Positions 45,875 to 54,929 are shown, numbered from the stretch's first letter. The stretch: DNA of 64,000 nucleotides from JAUYQR01 sp963822435 (GCA_963822435.1 CAWGHN010000003.1:186001-250000); one strand, 5' to 3'. Numbers and translations: made by a program. Notes: generated from the sequence alone by a model not told the origin.

Positions 45875-46750
45875 ATGGAAATCAGGCAGGTGGGCGTGGT
45901 CGGCGCGGGGCAGATGGGCAACGGCATCGCCCATGTCTTTGCGCTGGCGGGCTTTGACGTGCTGATGACGGACATTTCCGAGGACGGCCTCGCAAAAGCC
46001 ATCGCCACCATCGACAAGAATATCGAACGCCAGGTGACGCGCGGCAAGGTGCTGCCGGCCGACAAGCGCGCCGCGATGGAGCGGATCAAGACCACGCTGA
46101 AGCTGGCCGATCTGGGCCAGTGCGACCTGATCATCGAGGCCGCGACGGAGCGGGAAACGGTGAAGCAGGCGATCTTCGAGGACCTGCTGCCACACCTGAA
46201 GCCGACAACGATCCTGACGTCGAACACCTCGTCGATCTCGATCACCCGGCTGGCCAGCCGCACCGACCGGCCGGAAAAGTTCATGGGCTTCCACTTCATG
46301 AACCCGGTGCCGGTGATGCAGCTGGTCGAGCTGATCCGCGGCATCGCGACCGATCAGGAGACCTGGGAAACCCTGCACGAGGTGGTGCGAAAGCTGGGCA
46401 AGACCGCCTCAAGCTCCGAGGACTTCCCGGCCTTCATCGTCAACCGCATCCTGATGCCGATGATCAACGAGGCGGTTTATACGCTCTATGAGGGTGTGGG
46501 GTCGGTGAAGTCGATCGACGAGTCGATGAAGCTGGGCGCGAACCACCCGATGGGGCCGCTGGAGCTGGCGGATTTCATCGGGCTGGATACGTGTCTGGCG
46601 ATCATGAACGTGCTGCATGAGGGGCTGGCGGATACGAAGTACCGGCCCTGCCCCTTGCTGACGAAGTATGTCGAGGCCGGGTGGCTGGGCCGCAAGACGC
46701 AGCGGGGGTTTTACGACTATCGCGGCGAGGTGCCGGTGCCGACACGGTGA
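45875..46750 (+). CDS. hbd: 3-hydroxybutyryl-CoA dehydrogenase
   Basis: A 291-residue 3-hydroxyacyl-CoA dehydrogenase. The NAD site GAGQMGNGIA lies at 10-19, SNTSSISIT and GFHFMNPVPVMQLVELI hold the catalytic residues, and the C-terminal domain contains NRILMPMINEA and GPLELADFIGLD. It oxidises 3-hydroxybutyryl-CoA to acetoacetyl-CoA or the reverse. The etfBA-hbd neighbourhood is common in Rhodobacterales. AAGGAGGCG precedes the ATG. It may feed the C4 units used in the ethylmalonyl-CoA pathway. Confidence 0.92.
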   Translation: MEIRQVGVVGAGQMGNGIAHVFALAGFDVLMTDISEDGLAKAIATIDKNIERQVTRGKVLPADKRAAMERIKTTLKLADLGQCDLIIEAATERETVKQAIFEDLLPHLKPTTILTSNTSSISITRLASRTDRPEKFMGFHFMNPVPVMQLVELIRGIATDQETWETLHEVVRKLGKTASSSEDFPAFIVNRILMPMINEAVYTLYEGVGSVKSIDESMKLGANHPMGPLELADFIGLDTCLAIMNVLHEGLADTKYRPCPLLTKYVEAGWLGRKTQRGFYDYRGEVPVPTR

Positions 46751-46758
46751 GCCTTCGG

Positions 46759-47517
46759 TCAGAAAGGGAGCTGTACCGGTCGCCACGTCTCACCACCTTC
46801 ACGCACGATCTTGATGCGCAACAGATGCGAAATCGAGAATGTTGACTGGAAATCATCCAACAGCTTCGACGGGGTCAGGCCGGAAAGCGCCGGATCACCA
46901 ATCCAGCCAGAAGCAAGATCAAGACAGAAGTCGTTGAAAAGTCGGCCACGGGTGGGTCTGGGGGGCTGCCGCCCACCGGCGACGCTGTGCATGTCCGACA
47001 CAAGCAACCAGTTCTGACTGAGCCAACCGCTCTGTCTGAACCAGTCGAAGCTCCCTTCGTCGGACAGAAAGACCAACCGACCGCTGGGCGTCGCCAGCGT
47101 TACAAGTCGACACAGCTCCTGAAGATCGTGCCACATGAAATCAGACATGCGAGCTGATCGCGGGATGGTTCGGAACACGAGCGGCACGCCATACCCGCAC
47201 TGCATGTCTTCCGTGTCGAACCAGATCTGCAACAGCAGGTCTATCGCAGGCCCGCCCGCCATTCCGCTGCGCGCGACGTAGTAAAGTTCGGTTTCGACCC
47301 GGTGCGTCACAATGAAGGGCAAAGGCGGATTCTGGCCATCGATGCCGGGTATTGCCGTGATACGAACGTCTTTCAGCGCCGACGCGACAAGGCTGGCCCA
47401 ATCGCCCGCAAAATCATGCACCTCTCCAGCTTTTTGCCGGTCACGGACCCACTGGAACGCGGTCTTGAAGGCGAGATGAAGCCTGTCGATGTAGAGGTCG
47501 TCGTGCTCGTCGTCCAT
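46759..47517 (-). CDS. Protein of unknown function
   Basis: I do not recognise this 252-residue protein. From the ATG at 47517 it begins MDDEHDDLYIDRLHLAFK. It has no signal peptide or transmembrane helix. It is rich in Trp (FDWFRQSGWLSQNWLL, ASGWIGDPAL) and looks like a soluble cytoplasmic protein. It lies 21 bases downstream of the lysophospholipid acyltransferase gene on the same strand and is convergent with hbd, so it may be the last gene of the chvI-to-acyltransferase series. Upstream in-frame starts exist but would overlap the acyltransferase gene. Confidence 0.65.
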   Translation of the reverse strand: MDDEHDDLYIDRLHLAFKTAFQWVRDRQKAGEVHDFAGDWASLVASALKDVRITAIPGIDGQNPPLPFIVTHRVETELYYVARSGMAGGPAIDLLLQIWFDTEDMQCGYGVPLVFRTIPRSARMSDFMWHDLQELCRLVTLATPSGRLVFLSDEGSFDWFRQSGWLSQNWLLVSDMHSVAGGRQPPRPTRGRLFNDFCLDLASGWIGDPALSGLTPSKLLDDFQSTFSISHLLRIKIVREGGETWRPVQLPF

Positions 47518-47537
47518 TCGCTCTGCCGGAATGATCT

Positions 47538-48461
47538 TCAGCGCCCCAGCGACAGCGTGTGCGCCCTGAGCCATGCGAGGAACCCGCGCGGGTTGCCCTC
47601 CCATTTCTTCAGCTCTTCGGCCGGGATCGGGTGGCCGATGTAGGGGCGCTGCGGTTTGAAGAGGCTGCGCTTGATTTCATACAGCAGCAGGCCCTGACGC
47701 ACGGTATCGGAGAGCTTGTTGGCAATCAGGAAGGCGCGGGAGTTCTGGCCGGGAAAGTAGATCGGCAGGATCGTGGCACCGGAGGATCGGACGATCTTGT
47801 GGGTAAAGACGTTCCACTCGGCTTCCACCGCCGGCCCCCACCAGCCTTCGGACATGGCGACCTTGCCGGCGGGGAACAGGATGATGACGCCCCCGGCCTT
47901 GAGGTGCTTCATCGTCTCGTCCCGCATCTGGAGGCCAAGTTCGCGGGCGTTGTCCTCATGCGGGAAGGGCACGGGGATCATGAACTCCTCGACCTCGGGG
48001 ATGCCAGTCAGAAGCGAGCGGGTCAGGATCTTGAAGTCGGACCGGACGCGGTTGATCATTTCGGCCATCACCATGCCGTCGACCAGGCCGGAGGGGTGGT
48101 TGGCGACGACGACGACCGGGCCGGTCGGGGGGATGCGGGCAATCTCTTCGGGCGGGGTGTCGATTCGGATGCCCATGTGGCGGATCGCCTTGGGCCAGAA
48201 CGGCGCGCCGAACGGAGCGCCGGATTTCTCGAAGCTGCGGATCAGGCGAAGAAGCTGCACCTTGGCGGTCAGCCATTCGATGGTGCGGATCGTGCCGGCC
48301 TTGAACGGATTCGGGAAGGTTCCGGCATAGCTGAGCCGGCGCATGTCATAGGGTTTGTCGGCCTTGGCTGCACCGGCGGTCTTGTGAAGCGGTTTCCCCG
48401 CCTGTCCGATCTCCGACTGGTTCGTCACGAAGCGACTGCCTTCATCATCAGCGTGCTTCAA
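47538..48461 (-). CDS. PlsC-like lysophospholipid acyltransferase
   Basis: A 307-residue protein with the acyltransferase catalytic motif as NHPSGLVDG (His122, Asp128), then FPHEDNAREL and the acceptor-binding FPAGKVAMSEGWWGPAVEAEW block, typical of PlsC-related enzymes of the putative hemolysin/ornithine-lipid type. The reaction is transfer of an acyl group to a lyso-lipid at the inner membrane; the exact acceptor is unknown. It overlaps the HPr gene by four bases, so it is translationally coupled to the PTS-like genes. Confidence 0.82.
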   Translation of the reverse strand: MKHADDEGSRFVTNQSEIGQAGKPLHKTAGAAKADKPYDMRRLSYAGTFPNPFKAGTIRTIEWLTAKVQLLRLIRSFEKSGAPFGAPFWPKAIRHMGIRIDTPPEEIARIPPTGPVVVVANHPSGLVDGMVMAEMINRVRSDFKILTRSLLTGIPEVEEFMIPVPFPHEDNARELGLQMRDETMKHLKAGGVIILFPAGKVAMSEGWWGPAVEAEWNVFTHKIVRSSGATILPIYFPGQNSRAFLIANKLSDTVRQGLLLYEIKRSLFKPQRPYIGHPIPAEELKKWEGNPRGFLAWLRAHTLSLGR

Positions 48462-48727
48462 TACTCCTCACCGAAGCGGGTAGCAACCAGCGCCTCCAGC
48501 GCATCGGCAAGCTTCCCCGCCTCGGTGCCCGACGTGCGCACCTCGATCGAGCTGCCGCGCGAGGCTGCCAGCATCAAAAGCCCCATGATGCTGTCGCCCG
48601 AGACGACGAGCCCGTCCTTTGTGACCTCGGCGCTGGCGTCATGCGCTTCGACCACTTCGACGAACTTGGCGCTGGCACGGGCGTGCAGACCCTTTTCGTT
48701 GATGATGTTGAAGGTCCGGGTGGTCAT
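48458..48727 (-). CDS. ptsH: HPr phosphocarrier protein
   Basis: An 89-residue HPr from the ATG at 48727. The phosphorylatable His15 lies in GLHARAS and the regulatory Ser46 in GDSIMGLL, the target of HPr kinase, whose gene is four genes upstream. With EIIA it forms a regulatory phosphotransfer chain rather than a sugar importer, as no permease is present. It is one base from the EIIA stop codon and overlaps the acyltransferase start. Confidence 0.95.
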   Translation of the reverse strand: MTTRTFNIINEKGLHARASAKFVEVVEAHDASAEVTKDGLVVSGDSIMGLLMLAASRGSSIEVRTSGTEAGKLADALEALVATRFGEEY

Positions 48728-48728
48728 G

Positions 48729-49124
48729 TCAGGCTCCTCCACCCAGATCGAGGGAGTTGATGTATTTGCGCCCCGCATCCAGCGCCGCAGCGACCGCATC
48801 GGCCACGGAAAGATCGCGCGATTTGGCCAGTTTGATCAGCATTGGCAGATTCGCGCCATAGAGGATTCGCCGCCCCGACGTGGCACAGGCCGGCAGCGAC
48901 AGGTTCGAGGGCGAGCCGCCGAACATGTCGGTCACCAGCACCACGCCCTGCCCCATGTCGACCGCATCTGCGGCGTCACAGATTTCCATCTGCTTGGCAC
49001 TGCGGTCATGGTCATCTTCGATGGCAATGGCGCGGACACCGTCCTGCTTGCCGACCACATGCTCCACCGCCAAGAGATACTCTCGCGCAAGCCCGCCATG
49101 AGCGACGATCACGATACCGATCAA
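48729..49124 (-). CDS. PTS EIIA component, mannose/fructose family
   Basis: A 131-residue EIIA of the mannose family starting MIGIVIVAHGGLAREYL; His9 is the phosphorylation site. DMFGGSPSNLSLPACATSG is the conserved core. No EIIB, EIIC or EIID genes are nearby, so the protein is a regulator that probably accepts phosphate from HPr. It overlaps rapZ by four bases. Confidence 0.92.
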   Translation of the reverse strand: MIGIVIVAHGGLAREYLLAVEHVVGKQDGVRAIAIEDDHDRSAKQMEICDAADAVDMGQGVVLVTDMFGGSPSNLSLPACATSGRRILYGANLPMLIKLAKSRDLSVADAVAAALDAGRKYINSLDLGGGA

Positions 49125-50035
49125 GCGTCTGCCACCTTCAATGCGTCGGGCTGGCCGGAGGCCGCCCTGCGTTCGAGTTCCCGGTGACGTTTTGACACCG
49201 GCCAGCCGGCTTCCGCAAGCGCATTGCCGACAAGTTCCGCTACGGCGACCGACCTGTGTTGCCCTCCGGTACAGCCAAAGCCGATGGAAAGGTGGGCCTT
49301 GCCCTCGTCCTGATGGGCCGGAAGCAGAAACAGGATGAGGTCGGACAACTTGGCGTAGAACGCGGCAAAGCGCGGATCAGAGCGGACATAGGCTTCGACC
49401 GCCGGATCGCGGCCATCAAGCGGGCGAAGCGCGGGCGACCAGTGGGGATTCGTCAGGAACCGGCAATCGAAGATCATGTCGACGCCGCGCGGCACGCCAC
49501 GCTTGTAGCTGAAAGACTGCACCGAAACCGCAAGGCGGCCCGAGGTGCCAGCATCGAACCAGCGGGCGATGTCGGCCTTCAGATCGTGGGGCGACAGATC
49601 GGTGGTGTCGATCAGGTGATCGGCGCGGACGCGGATCGGGGCCAGCAGGTCAATCTCGCGTGCGATGCCGAGGGCGGGGGTTTCGGCGGGGGCAAGCGGG
49701 TGACGGCGGCGGGTTTCGGAAAACCGGCGGATCAGCTCGCCTGGCGCGCAGTCGAGATACAGCACTTCCAGCGCCACGCGCGGATCGCGGGTCAGCGTGT
49801 CGATCAGTTCGATCAGTGCTGTGGCGTTAAAGTCGCGATTGCGGACATCAAGGCCCAGTGCCATCGGGCGGCCGAGCGGCGGGCCTTCCAGCAGGCGTGG
49901 CACCAGCGTCAGGGGGATGTTGTCGATGCCCTCGTAGCCGAGGTCTTCAAGGACATGGATGGCCGTTGACCGCCCGGCGCCCGAGGGGCCGGTGATCAGC
50001 ACGAGCCGGTGGTCAGGGCTGGGATCAGCCGTCAT
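49121..50035 (-). CDS. rapZ: RapZ-family P-loop NTPase / RNase adapter
   Basis: A 304-residue protein with a Walker A GPSGAGRST at 16-24 and the C-terminal GFGCTGGQHRSVAVAE region of RapZ (YvcJ) proteins. In enterobacteria RapZ guides RNase E to the sRNA GlmZ and senses glucosamine-6-phosphate. In alphaproteobacteria it sits in the HprK/PTS cluster as here, and that specific function is not established. It is 21 bases from hprK. Confidence 0.93.
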   Translation of the reverse strand: MTADPSPDHRLVLITGPSGAGRSTAIHVLEDLGYEGIDNIPLTLVPRLLEGPPLGRPMALGLDVRNRDFNATALIELIDTLTRDPRVALEVLYLDCAPGELIRRFSETRRRHPLAPAETPALGIAREIDLLAPIRVRADHLIDTTDLSPHDLKADIARWFDAGTSGRLAVSVQSFSYKRGVPRGVDMIFDCRFLTNPHWSPALRPLDGRDPAVEAYVRSDPRFAAFYAKLSDLILFLLPAHQDEGKAHLSIGFGCTGGQHRSVAVAELVGNALAEAGWPVSKRHRELERRAASGQPDALKVADA

Positions 50036-50056
50036 CGGGGCAACTCGGGTCTGGCG

Positions 50057-50488
50057 TCAGGCATGGCGGCCATGACGGAGGTAAAGCATCAGTGCATCGG
50101 GAAAATGGGCATGGGGCGTTGCGAGGACAAGGGGAAGCGACACGCTGAGGATCGTGATGCGGCGGTCGGGCGGCAGGCGGTCGGTTTCGGTCTGCGCCAG
50201 GTCGACGACAAGCGCCACATCGGCGGTGGGGGCCGGGTCGCTGCGCAAAAGGCCGACGCCGCGCGCCTCGATCAGGCCACGCAGCGCGGGCGGGCAGCGG
50301 GCGACGAGGCTGTCGCCTTGGCGCGCAAGTTCGGTGCGGTCATCGGCGACGAGGCAGGCGCCAAGCGACAGAAGGCGCAGCGCAAGCGAGGACTTGCCCG
50401 CGCCGGATGGCCCCAGGATCAGGAGGCCACGCCCATTCAGCGCGACCGTGCTGGCGTGAAGCACCGTCCGGTCGCCCGCATCGGTCAC
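50057..50488 (-). CDS. hprK: Short-form HPr kinase/phosphorylase
   Basis: A 143-residue protein equal to the C-terminal catalytic domain of HprK, lacking the N-terminal domain of Firmicutes enzymes, as usual in alphaproteobacteria. The P-loop GPSGAGKSS lies at 26-34 and the following VADDRTEL carries the conserved acidic residues. It phosphorylates HPr on Ser46. It overlaps chvG by four bases, tying the PTS-like chain to the ChvGI two-component system. Confidence 0.92.
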   Translation of the reverse strand: MTDAGDRTVLHASTVALNGRGLLILGPSGAGKSSLALRLLSLGACLVADDRTELARQGDSLVARCPPALRGLIEARGVGLLRSDPAPTADVALVVDLAQTETDRLPPDRRITILSVSLPLVLATPHAHFPDALMLYLRHGRHA

Positions 50489-52179
50489 ACCGGCAGGCCG
50501 ATGACGAAGCGCGCACCCAAGGGCGGAGAGGTGGGGTCGGCAGCGGTCGGGCGGATGTTTTCGGCCCAGATCACGCCACCATGCGCCTCGATGATCTGTT
50601 TGGAGATCGCGAGGCCAAGGCCGGAGTGGTTGCCGAAATCGCCCTTGGGGCGTTCGGAATAGAAGCGCTTGAAGATCTTGGTCAGCGCCTCTTCGGGGAT
50701 GCCGGGGCCGGTGTCTTCGACCACCACCAGCACGCGGTTTTCGCGGCGGCGCGCCCAGACGCGGACGGCGTCACCGTCTTCGCAGAAGGAGATCGCGTTG
50801 GTGACGAGGTTGACGAACACCTGCGCCAGACGCGCCTCGAGCCCGTGGGTGTTGATCGGTTCGGAGGGCAGGTCGATGATGAAATCGACGCCCTTTTCGC
50901 CGGCCTGCTGCGACAGGTATTGGCAAAGGTTGGTGAGGGTCTTGATCAGGTTGAACTCCTCCTCCTCCTCTTTCACCAGTTCGCTGTCGAGGCGGGAGGC
51001 GTTGGAGATGTCGCTGACCAGACGGTCGAGGCGGCGGACATCATGGTCGATCACGTCGAGAAGGGTTTCGCGCTGCGCCTCTTTCTTGACGAAACGCAGC
51101 GAGCCTACGGCCGAGCGCAAGGACGCGAGCGGGTTCTTGATTTCATGCGCCACGTCGGCGGCGAATTGTTCGTTGGCGTCGATCCGGTCGTAAAGCGCGG
51201 TCACCATGCCGCGCATCGCGACGGACAGCCGTCCGATTTCGTCGGGGCGGGCGGCAAGGTCGGGGATGCGCACGCGGCTTGGGGCGACGCGGCGGGCGTC
51301 GCGGTTGCGCCCGATCTCGGCAGCGGCGGCCAGGTCAGACAGGGGGTTGGAGATGGTCGAGGCCAGCATCAGGCTGAGGCCGACCGAAACGATCAGCGCG
51401 AGGACGAAGATCTGCAGGATCTGTTCGCGCTCATAGCGTACCAGACGGTCGATCTCGGTCGAGCTTGAGGTGATGGCGACCACGCCGATCACCTCGCCGC
51501 CAAGCGAGATCGGCGCGGCGGCGGCGAAGATCGCGTTGCCGTCGGGGTCGGTCACGGTGCGCACGGTGGTGTTGCCGGAGATCGCAACCGGCACCAGGGC
51601 GGCGGCGACCACGGCGGCATCGACGGTTTCGGTCAGCACCGGGTTGCCCTGCCGCAGGATTGCGGTCACCCCGCCCCATGCGCCATCGAGAAAATCGGTG
51701 ATGAAGGTGGGGCGGCCCGGATCGGTGACGATCGTTTCGGTTCCCTGTCCAACCTTGGAGCCAAGGAGCCGCGCGCTGGGATCAAACACGAACAGCTCGG
51801 ACGAGGGATCGACGCGGAACTGTTCCAGCGTGGCGCGGAAATCAACCGAGGCGGCCCCGGCACCAAGCTGCGCCTGATAGACCGCCGCCACCAGTTCGGC
51901 CTGCCGGATCATGCCCTGTTCGCGTTGCAGCACAAGGCTGTCGCGGAACGGGTTCATGAAGAGGACGCCCACAACCATCATGACCAGCGCCATCAGGTTG
52001 AACACGATGATCTTGCGCGCCAGAGGCGAGCGGTTGAGTTGCGCAATCGCGCCGCGACCGCGGCCGTCCTTCAGCCGTTCGACGGTCGCGTCGGGAGAGA
52101 CCCAGTCTTCCCCCAACAACACGTCGCCGGATCGTTTCGGTCGAAATTCCTCCATCGCAATCCGAGGTGCCGCCGTCAT
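50485..52179 (-). CDS. chvG: ChvG-type sensor histidine kinase
   Basis: A 564-residue kinase: a transmembrane helix at about 57-76, a periplasmic sensor domain (about 80-250), a second helix at about 255-275, a HAMP-like linker, the H-box FAADVAHEIKNPLASLRSA with His345, and an ATPase domain with VNLVTNAISFCEDGD and EDTGPGIPEEALTKIFKRFY. It matches the ChvG/ExoS envelope-stress kinase in domain layout and in its position before hprK. It is 12 bases from chvI. Confidence 0.92.
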   Translation of the reverse strand: MTAAPRIAMEEFRPKRSGDVLLGEDWVSPDATVERLKDGRGRGAIAQLNRSPLARKIIVFNLMALVMMVVGVLFMNPFRDSLVLQREQGMIRQAELVAAVYQAQLGAGAASVDFRATLEQFRVDPSSELFVFDPSARLLGSKVGQGTETIVTDPGRPTFITDFLDGAWGGVTAILRQGNPVLTETVDAAVVAAALVPVAISGNTTVRTVTDPDGNAIFAAAAPISLGGEVIGVVAITSSSTEIDRLVRYEREQILQIFVLALIVSVGLSLMLASTISNPLSDLAAAAEIGRNRDARRVAPSRVRIPDLAARPDEIGRLSVAMRGMVTALYDRIDANEQFAADVAHEIKNPLASLRSAVGSLRFVKKEAQRETLLDVIDHDVRRLDRLVSDISNASRLDSELVKEEEEEFNLIKTLTNLCQYLSQQAGEKGVDFIIDLPSEPINTHGLEARLAQVFVNLVTNAISFCEDGDAVRVWARRRENRVLVVVEDTGPGIPEEALTKIFKRFYSERPKGDFGNHSGLGLAISKQIIEAHGGVIWAENIRPTAADPTSPPLGARFVIGLPV

Positions 52180-52191
52180 GGTTTCAGGTCA

Positions 52192-52893
52192 TCATTCTTC
52201 GTTGTAGCGGTAACCGATGCCGTAAAGCGTCTCGATCGCGGTAAAGTTGTCATCAACCGAACGCATCTTCTTGCGCAGCCGCTTGATGTGGCTGTCGATG
52301 GTGCGGTCGTCGACGTAGACCTGATCGTCATAGGCCACGTCCATAAGCTGATCACGCGATTTCACGAAGCCGGGGCGCTGTGCCAAAGCCTGCAACAGCA
52401 GGAATTCGGTCACGGTCAGCGACACCTCCATCCCCTTCCAGGTGACGGAGTGGCGCAGCGGATCCATCCGCAGGGCACCGCGTTCCATCATCTTGGTTTC
52501 TTCGGTGGTGCCAACCTCGCTGGTCGAGATCGCCTCCTGGCGGCGCAGGAGCGCGCGGATGCGTTCGACCAGAAGCCGCTGCGAGAACGGCTTTTTCACG
52601 TAGTCGTCGGCCCCCATGCGCAGACCGAGAACTTCGTCGATCTCGTCATCCTTGGAGGTCAGGAAGATCACCGGGATCGAGGTTTTCTGCCGCATCCGCT
52701 GCAACAGATCCATCCCGTCCATGCGCGGCATCTTGATATCCAGCACCGCCATGTCGGGCATGCGGCGATTGAACGCTTCCAGCGCGGACTGACCGTCGTT
52801 GTAGGTTTCCACCTCGAACCCTTCGGCTTCAAGGGTCATTGCCACCGACGTCAGGATATTCCTGTCATCGTCCACAAGGGCGATACGCGACAT
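52192..52893 (-). CDS. chvI: ChvI-type response regulator
   Basis: A 233-residue OmpR-family regulator from the ATG at 52893 (MSRIALVDDDRN). The phosphoacceptor Asp52 lies in VLDIKMP with Lys in DYVKKPF, and a C-terminal winged helix follows, ending DNFTAIETLYGIGYRYNEE. ChvI in Rhizobiales controls envelope, exopolysaccharide and acid responses and is divergent from pckA, as here. It heads the chvI-chvG-hprK-rapZ-EIIA-HPr series. Confidence 0.93.
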   Translation of the reverse strand: MSRIALVDDDRNILTSVAMTLEAEGFEVETYNDGQSALEAFNRRMPDMAVLDIKMPRMDGMDLLQRMRQKTSIPVIFLTSKDDEIDEVLGLRMGADDYVKKPFSQRLLVERIRALLRRQEAISTSEVGTTEETKMMERGALRMDPLRHSVTWKGMEVSLTVTEFLLLQALAQRPGFVKSRDQLMDVAYDDQVYVDDRTIDSHIKRLRKKMRSVDDNFTAIETLYGIGYRYNEE

Positions 52894-53033
52894 GTCCGAT
52901 AATCCCTCTAACTGCCACAGCTCTATGATTATTTTTTTTACATTGTCCGTTGTCCGGCAGGAATATTCAACAGGAAAGCGAATCACCCGCGCCGCACGCG
53001 GAGTTTCGTGACAAAAAACCGCCGAAGTCGCTG

Positions 53034-53121
53034 CAATTTCGCAACGCTGCCGACAATTTGGCAACGCGGCCCGCACCGCGGCAAACTTGGTTGCGCTAAC
53101 GTCGGGATGGTTGCGCTAACG
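53034..53121. promoter_or_regulatory. Phased direct repeats in the chvI-pckA divergent region
   Basis: Two pairs of direct repeats occur in the 333-base divergent gap (52894-53226): CAATTTCGCAACGCTGCC at 53034-53051 with CAATTTGGCAACGCGGCC at 53054-53071, and TGGTTGCGCTAACG at 53088-53101 with an identical copy at 53108-53121. Each pair has a period of exactly 20 bases, close to two helical turns. GTTGCGCTAAC is close to the palindromic operator core of LacI-family carbon regulators, and direct repeats also suit OmpR-family regulators such as ChvI. No gene is visible elsewhere in the gap; a T-rich run lies near 52928-52941. Confidence 0.6.
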
Positions 53122-53226
53122 GCCGATAAGGCGGCTGTTCCCATTTGAAAACATCATGTTAAACCGAGGGAGCAACTTGTCGACGTACGGGTTGTCACAG
53201 GTGCCCCTTGGCCCGGGCGCAGATTT

Positions 53227-54858
53227 ATGACCGATTTGATCCCCATCGGAGCTTGCAGGATGAAACATACCCCGACGACCGTATTCACCACACTCGACGC
53301 ACAGGGCATCAGGGGGGCGGCGCGGGTGCATTACAATTTCACCGAGCCGGCGCTGGTTGAAGCGGCGGTCGCGCGTGGCGAGGGGCGGTTGGGCCGTGGC
53401 GGCGCGTTTCTTTGTGCCACCGGGCAATTCACCGGACGGTCGCCGAAGGACAAATTCGTGGTGCGCACCCCGGCCACGGAAAACACGATCTGGTGGGACA
53501 ACAATGCCGCGATGTCGCCAGAGCATTTTGCGCGGCTGAAGGCGGACATGCTGGCGCATGTTCAGGGGCGCGAGGTGTTCGTGCAGGATCTTTATGCCGG
53601 GGCCGACGCGGTGCACCGGCTGGATGTGCGGGTGGTGACGGAGCTGGCCTGGCATGGCCTGTTCATCCGCCACCTGCTGCGCCGCCCGTCGCGCGAGGAA
53701 CTGGCGGGCTTCGTGCCGGAATGGACGGTGATCAATTGCCCGTCGTTCAAGGCAGACCCTGCCCGGCATGGCAGCCGGACGGAAACCGTGATCGCGCTGA
53801 ACTTTGATGAAAAGTGCGTGCTGATCGCCAACACCGCCTATGCCGGGGAAAACAAGAAGGCCGTGTTCACCGTGCTGAACTACCTGCTGCCGGAAATGGG
53901 CGTGATGCCGATGCATTGCAGCGCCAACCATGCGGTCGGCAACCCGGTCGATGCGGCGGTGTTCTTCGGGCTTTCGGGCACCGGCAAGACCACGCTTTCC
54001 GCCTCGCCCGACCGCACGCTGATCGGCGATGATGAACATGGCTGGTCGGACCGGGGCATCTTCAACTTTGAAGGGGGTTGCTACGCCAAGACCATCGACC
54101 TGTCGCCTGAAGCCGAGCCGGAGATCTATGCCACGACGCACCGCTTTGGCACGGTGGTCGAGAACATGGTCTACCACCCCGAAACGCTAGTGCTGGACTT
54201 TTCGAACCGCAGCCTCACGGAAAACACCCGTTGCGCCTATCCGCTTGAGGCAATTTCGAACGCCAGCGTCACGGGGCTTGGTGGCCATCCGCGCCATGTG
54301 GTGATGCTGACTTGCGACGCGTTCGGAGTGATGCCGCCGATCGCGCGGCTGACCCCGGCGCAGGCGATGTATCATTTCCTGTCGGGCTTCACCTCGAAGG
54401 CCGCGGGCACCGAGCGCGGGATCACCGAGCCTCAGCCGACGTTTTCCACCTGTTTCGGCGCGCCGTTCATGCCGCGCCGGCCCGAGGTTTACGGCAAGCT
54501 GTTGCAGGCCAAGATCGCCAAGCATGGCGCGTCGTGCTGGCTGGTGAACACGGGCTGGACGGGCGGGGCTTACGGCACCGGCAAACGGATGCCGATCAAG
54601 GCAACGCGAGCGCTGTTGGCGGCGGCACTGGACGGGTCGCTGAACGGGGTGCCGTTCCGGCGCGACCCGGTCTTCGGGTTCGAGGTGCCGGTCGCGGTGC
54701 CGGGGGTTGATACCGCCCTTCTGACGCCGCGCGACACATGGACCGATCCGGCTGCTTACGACGCGCAGGCGAAAAAGCTGGTGGGCATGTTTGCCGACAA
54801 TTTTGGCCAGTACGTCCCGTTCATCGACGCCGACGTCAAGGCCGCCGCAATCCGCTGA
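53227..54858 (+). CDS. pckA: Phosphoenolpyruvate carboxykinase (ATP)
   Basis: About 543 residues. GQFTGRSPKDKFVV is the substrate loop, FFGLSGTGKTTLS the ATP-binding P-loop, LIGDDEHGW and GIFNFEGGCYAK carry metal and oxaloacetate contacts, and NTGWTGGAYGTGKRMPIKATR follows. It makes PEP from oxaloacetate, the first committed step of gluconeogenesis. The start is uncertain between 53227 and an ATG at 53260. It is divergent from chvI, and the shared gap has repeated motifs that could couple its expression to ChvI or a carbon regulator. Confidence 0.94.
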   Translation: MTDLIPIGACRMKHTPTTVFTTLDAQGIRGAARVHYNFTEPALVEAAVARGEGRLGRGGAFLCATGQFTGRSPKDKFVVRTPATENTIWWDNNAAMSPEHFARLKADMLAHVQGREVFVQDLYAGADAVHRLDVRVVTELAWHGLFIRHLLRRPSREELAGFVPEWTVINCPSFKADPARHGSRTETVIALNFDEKCVLIANTAYAGENKKAVFTVLNYLLPEMGVMPMHCSANHAVGNPVDAAVFFGLSGTGKTTLSASPDRTLIGDDEHGWSDRGIFNFEGGCYAKTIDLSPEAEPEIYATTHRFGTVVENMVYHPETLVLDFSNRSLTENTRCAYPLEAISNASVTGLGGHPRHVVMLTCDAFGVMPPIARLTPAQAMYHFLSGFTSKAAGTERGITEPQPTFSTCFGAPFMPRRPEVYGKLLQAKIAKHGASCWLVNTGWTGGAYGTGKRMPIKATRALLAAALDGSLNGVPFRRDPVFGFEVPVAVPGVDTALLTPRDTWTDPAAYDAQAKKLVGMFADNFGQYVPFIDADVKAAAIR

Positions 54859-54929
54859 GGCGGGAAACAGACAGACGGCGTGCAGGCTTTCAGGCCATGT
54901 CCCGGCCCCCTGCATGCCGTTTCATGCGG

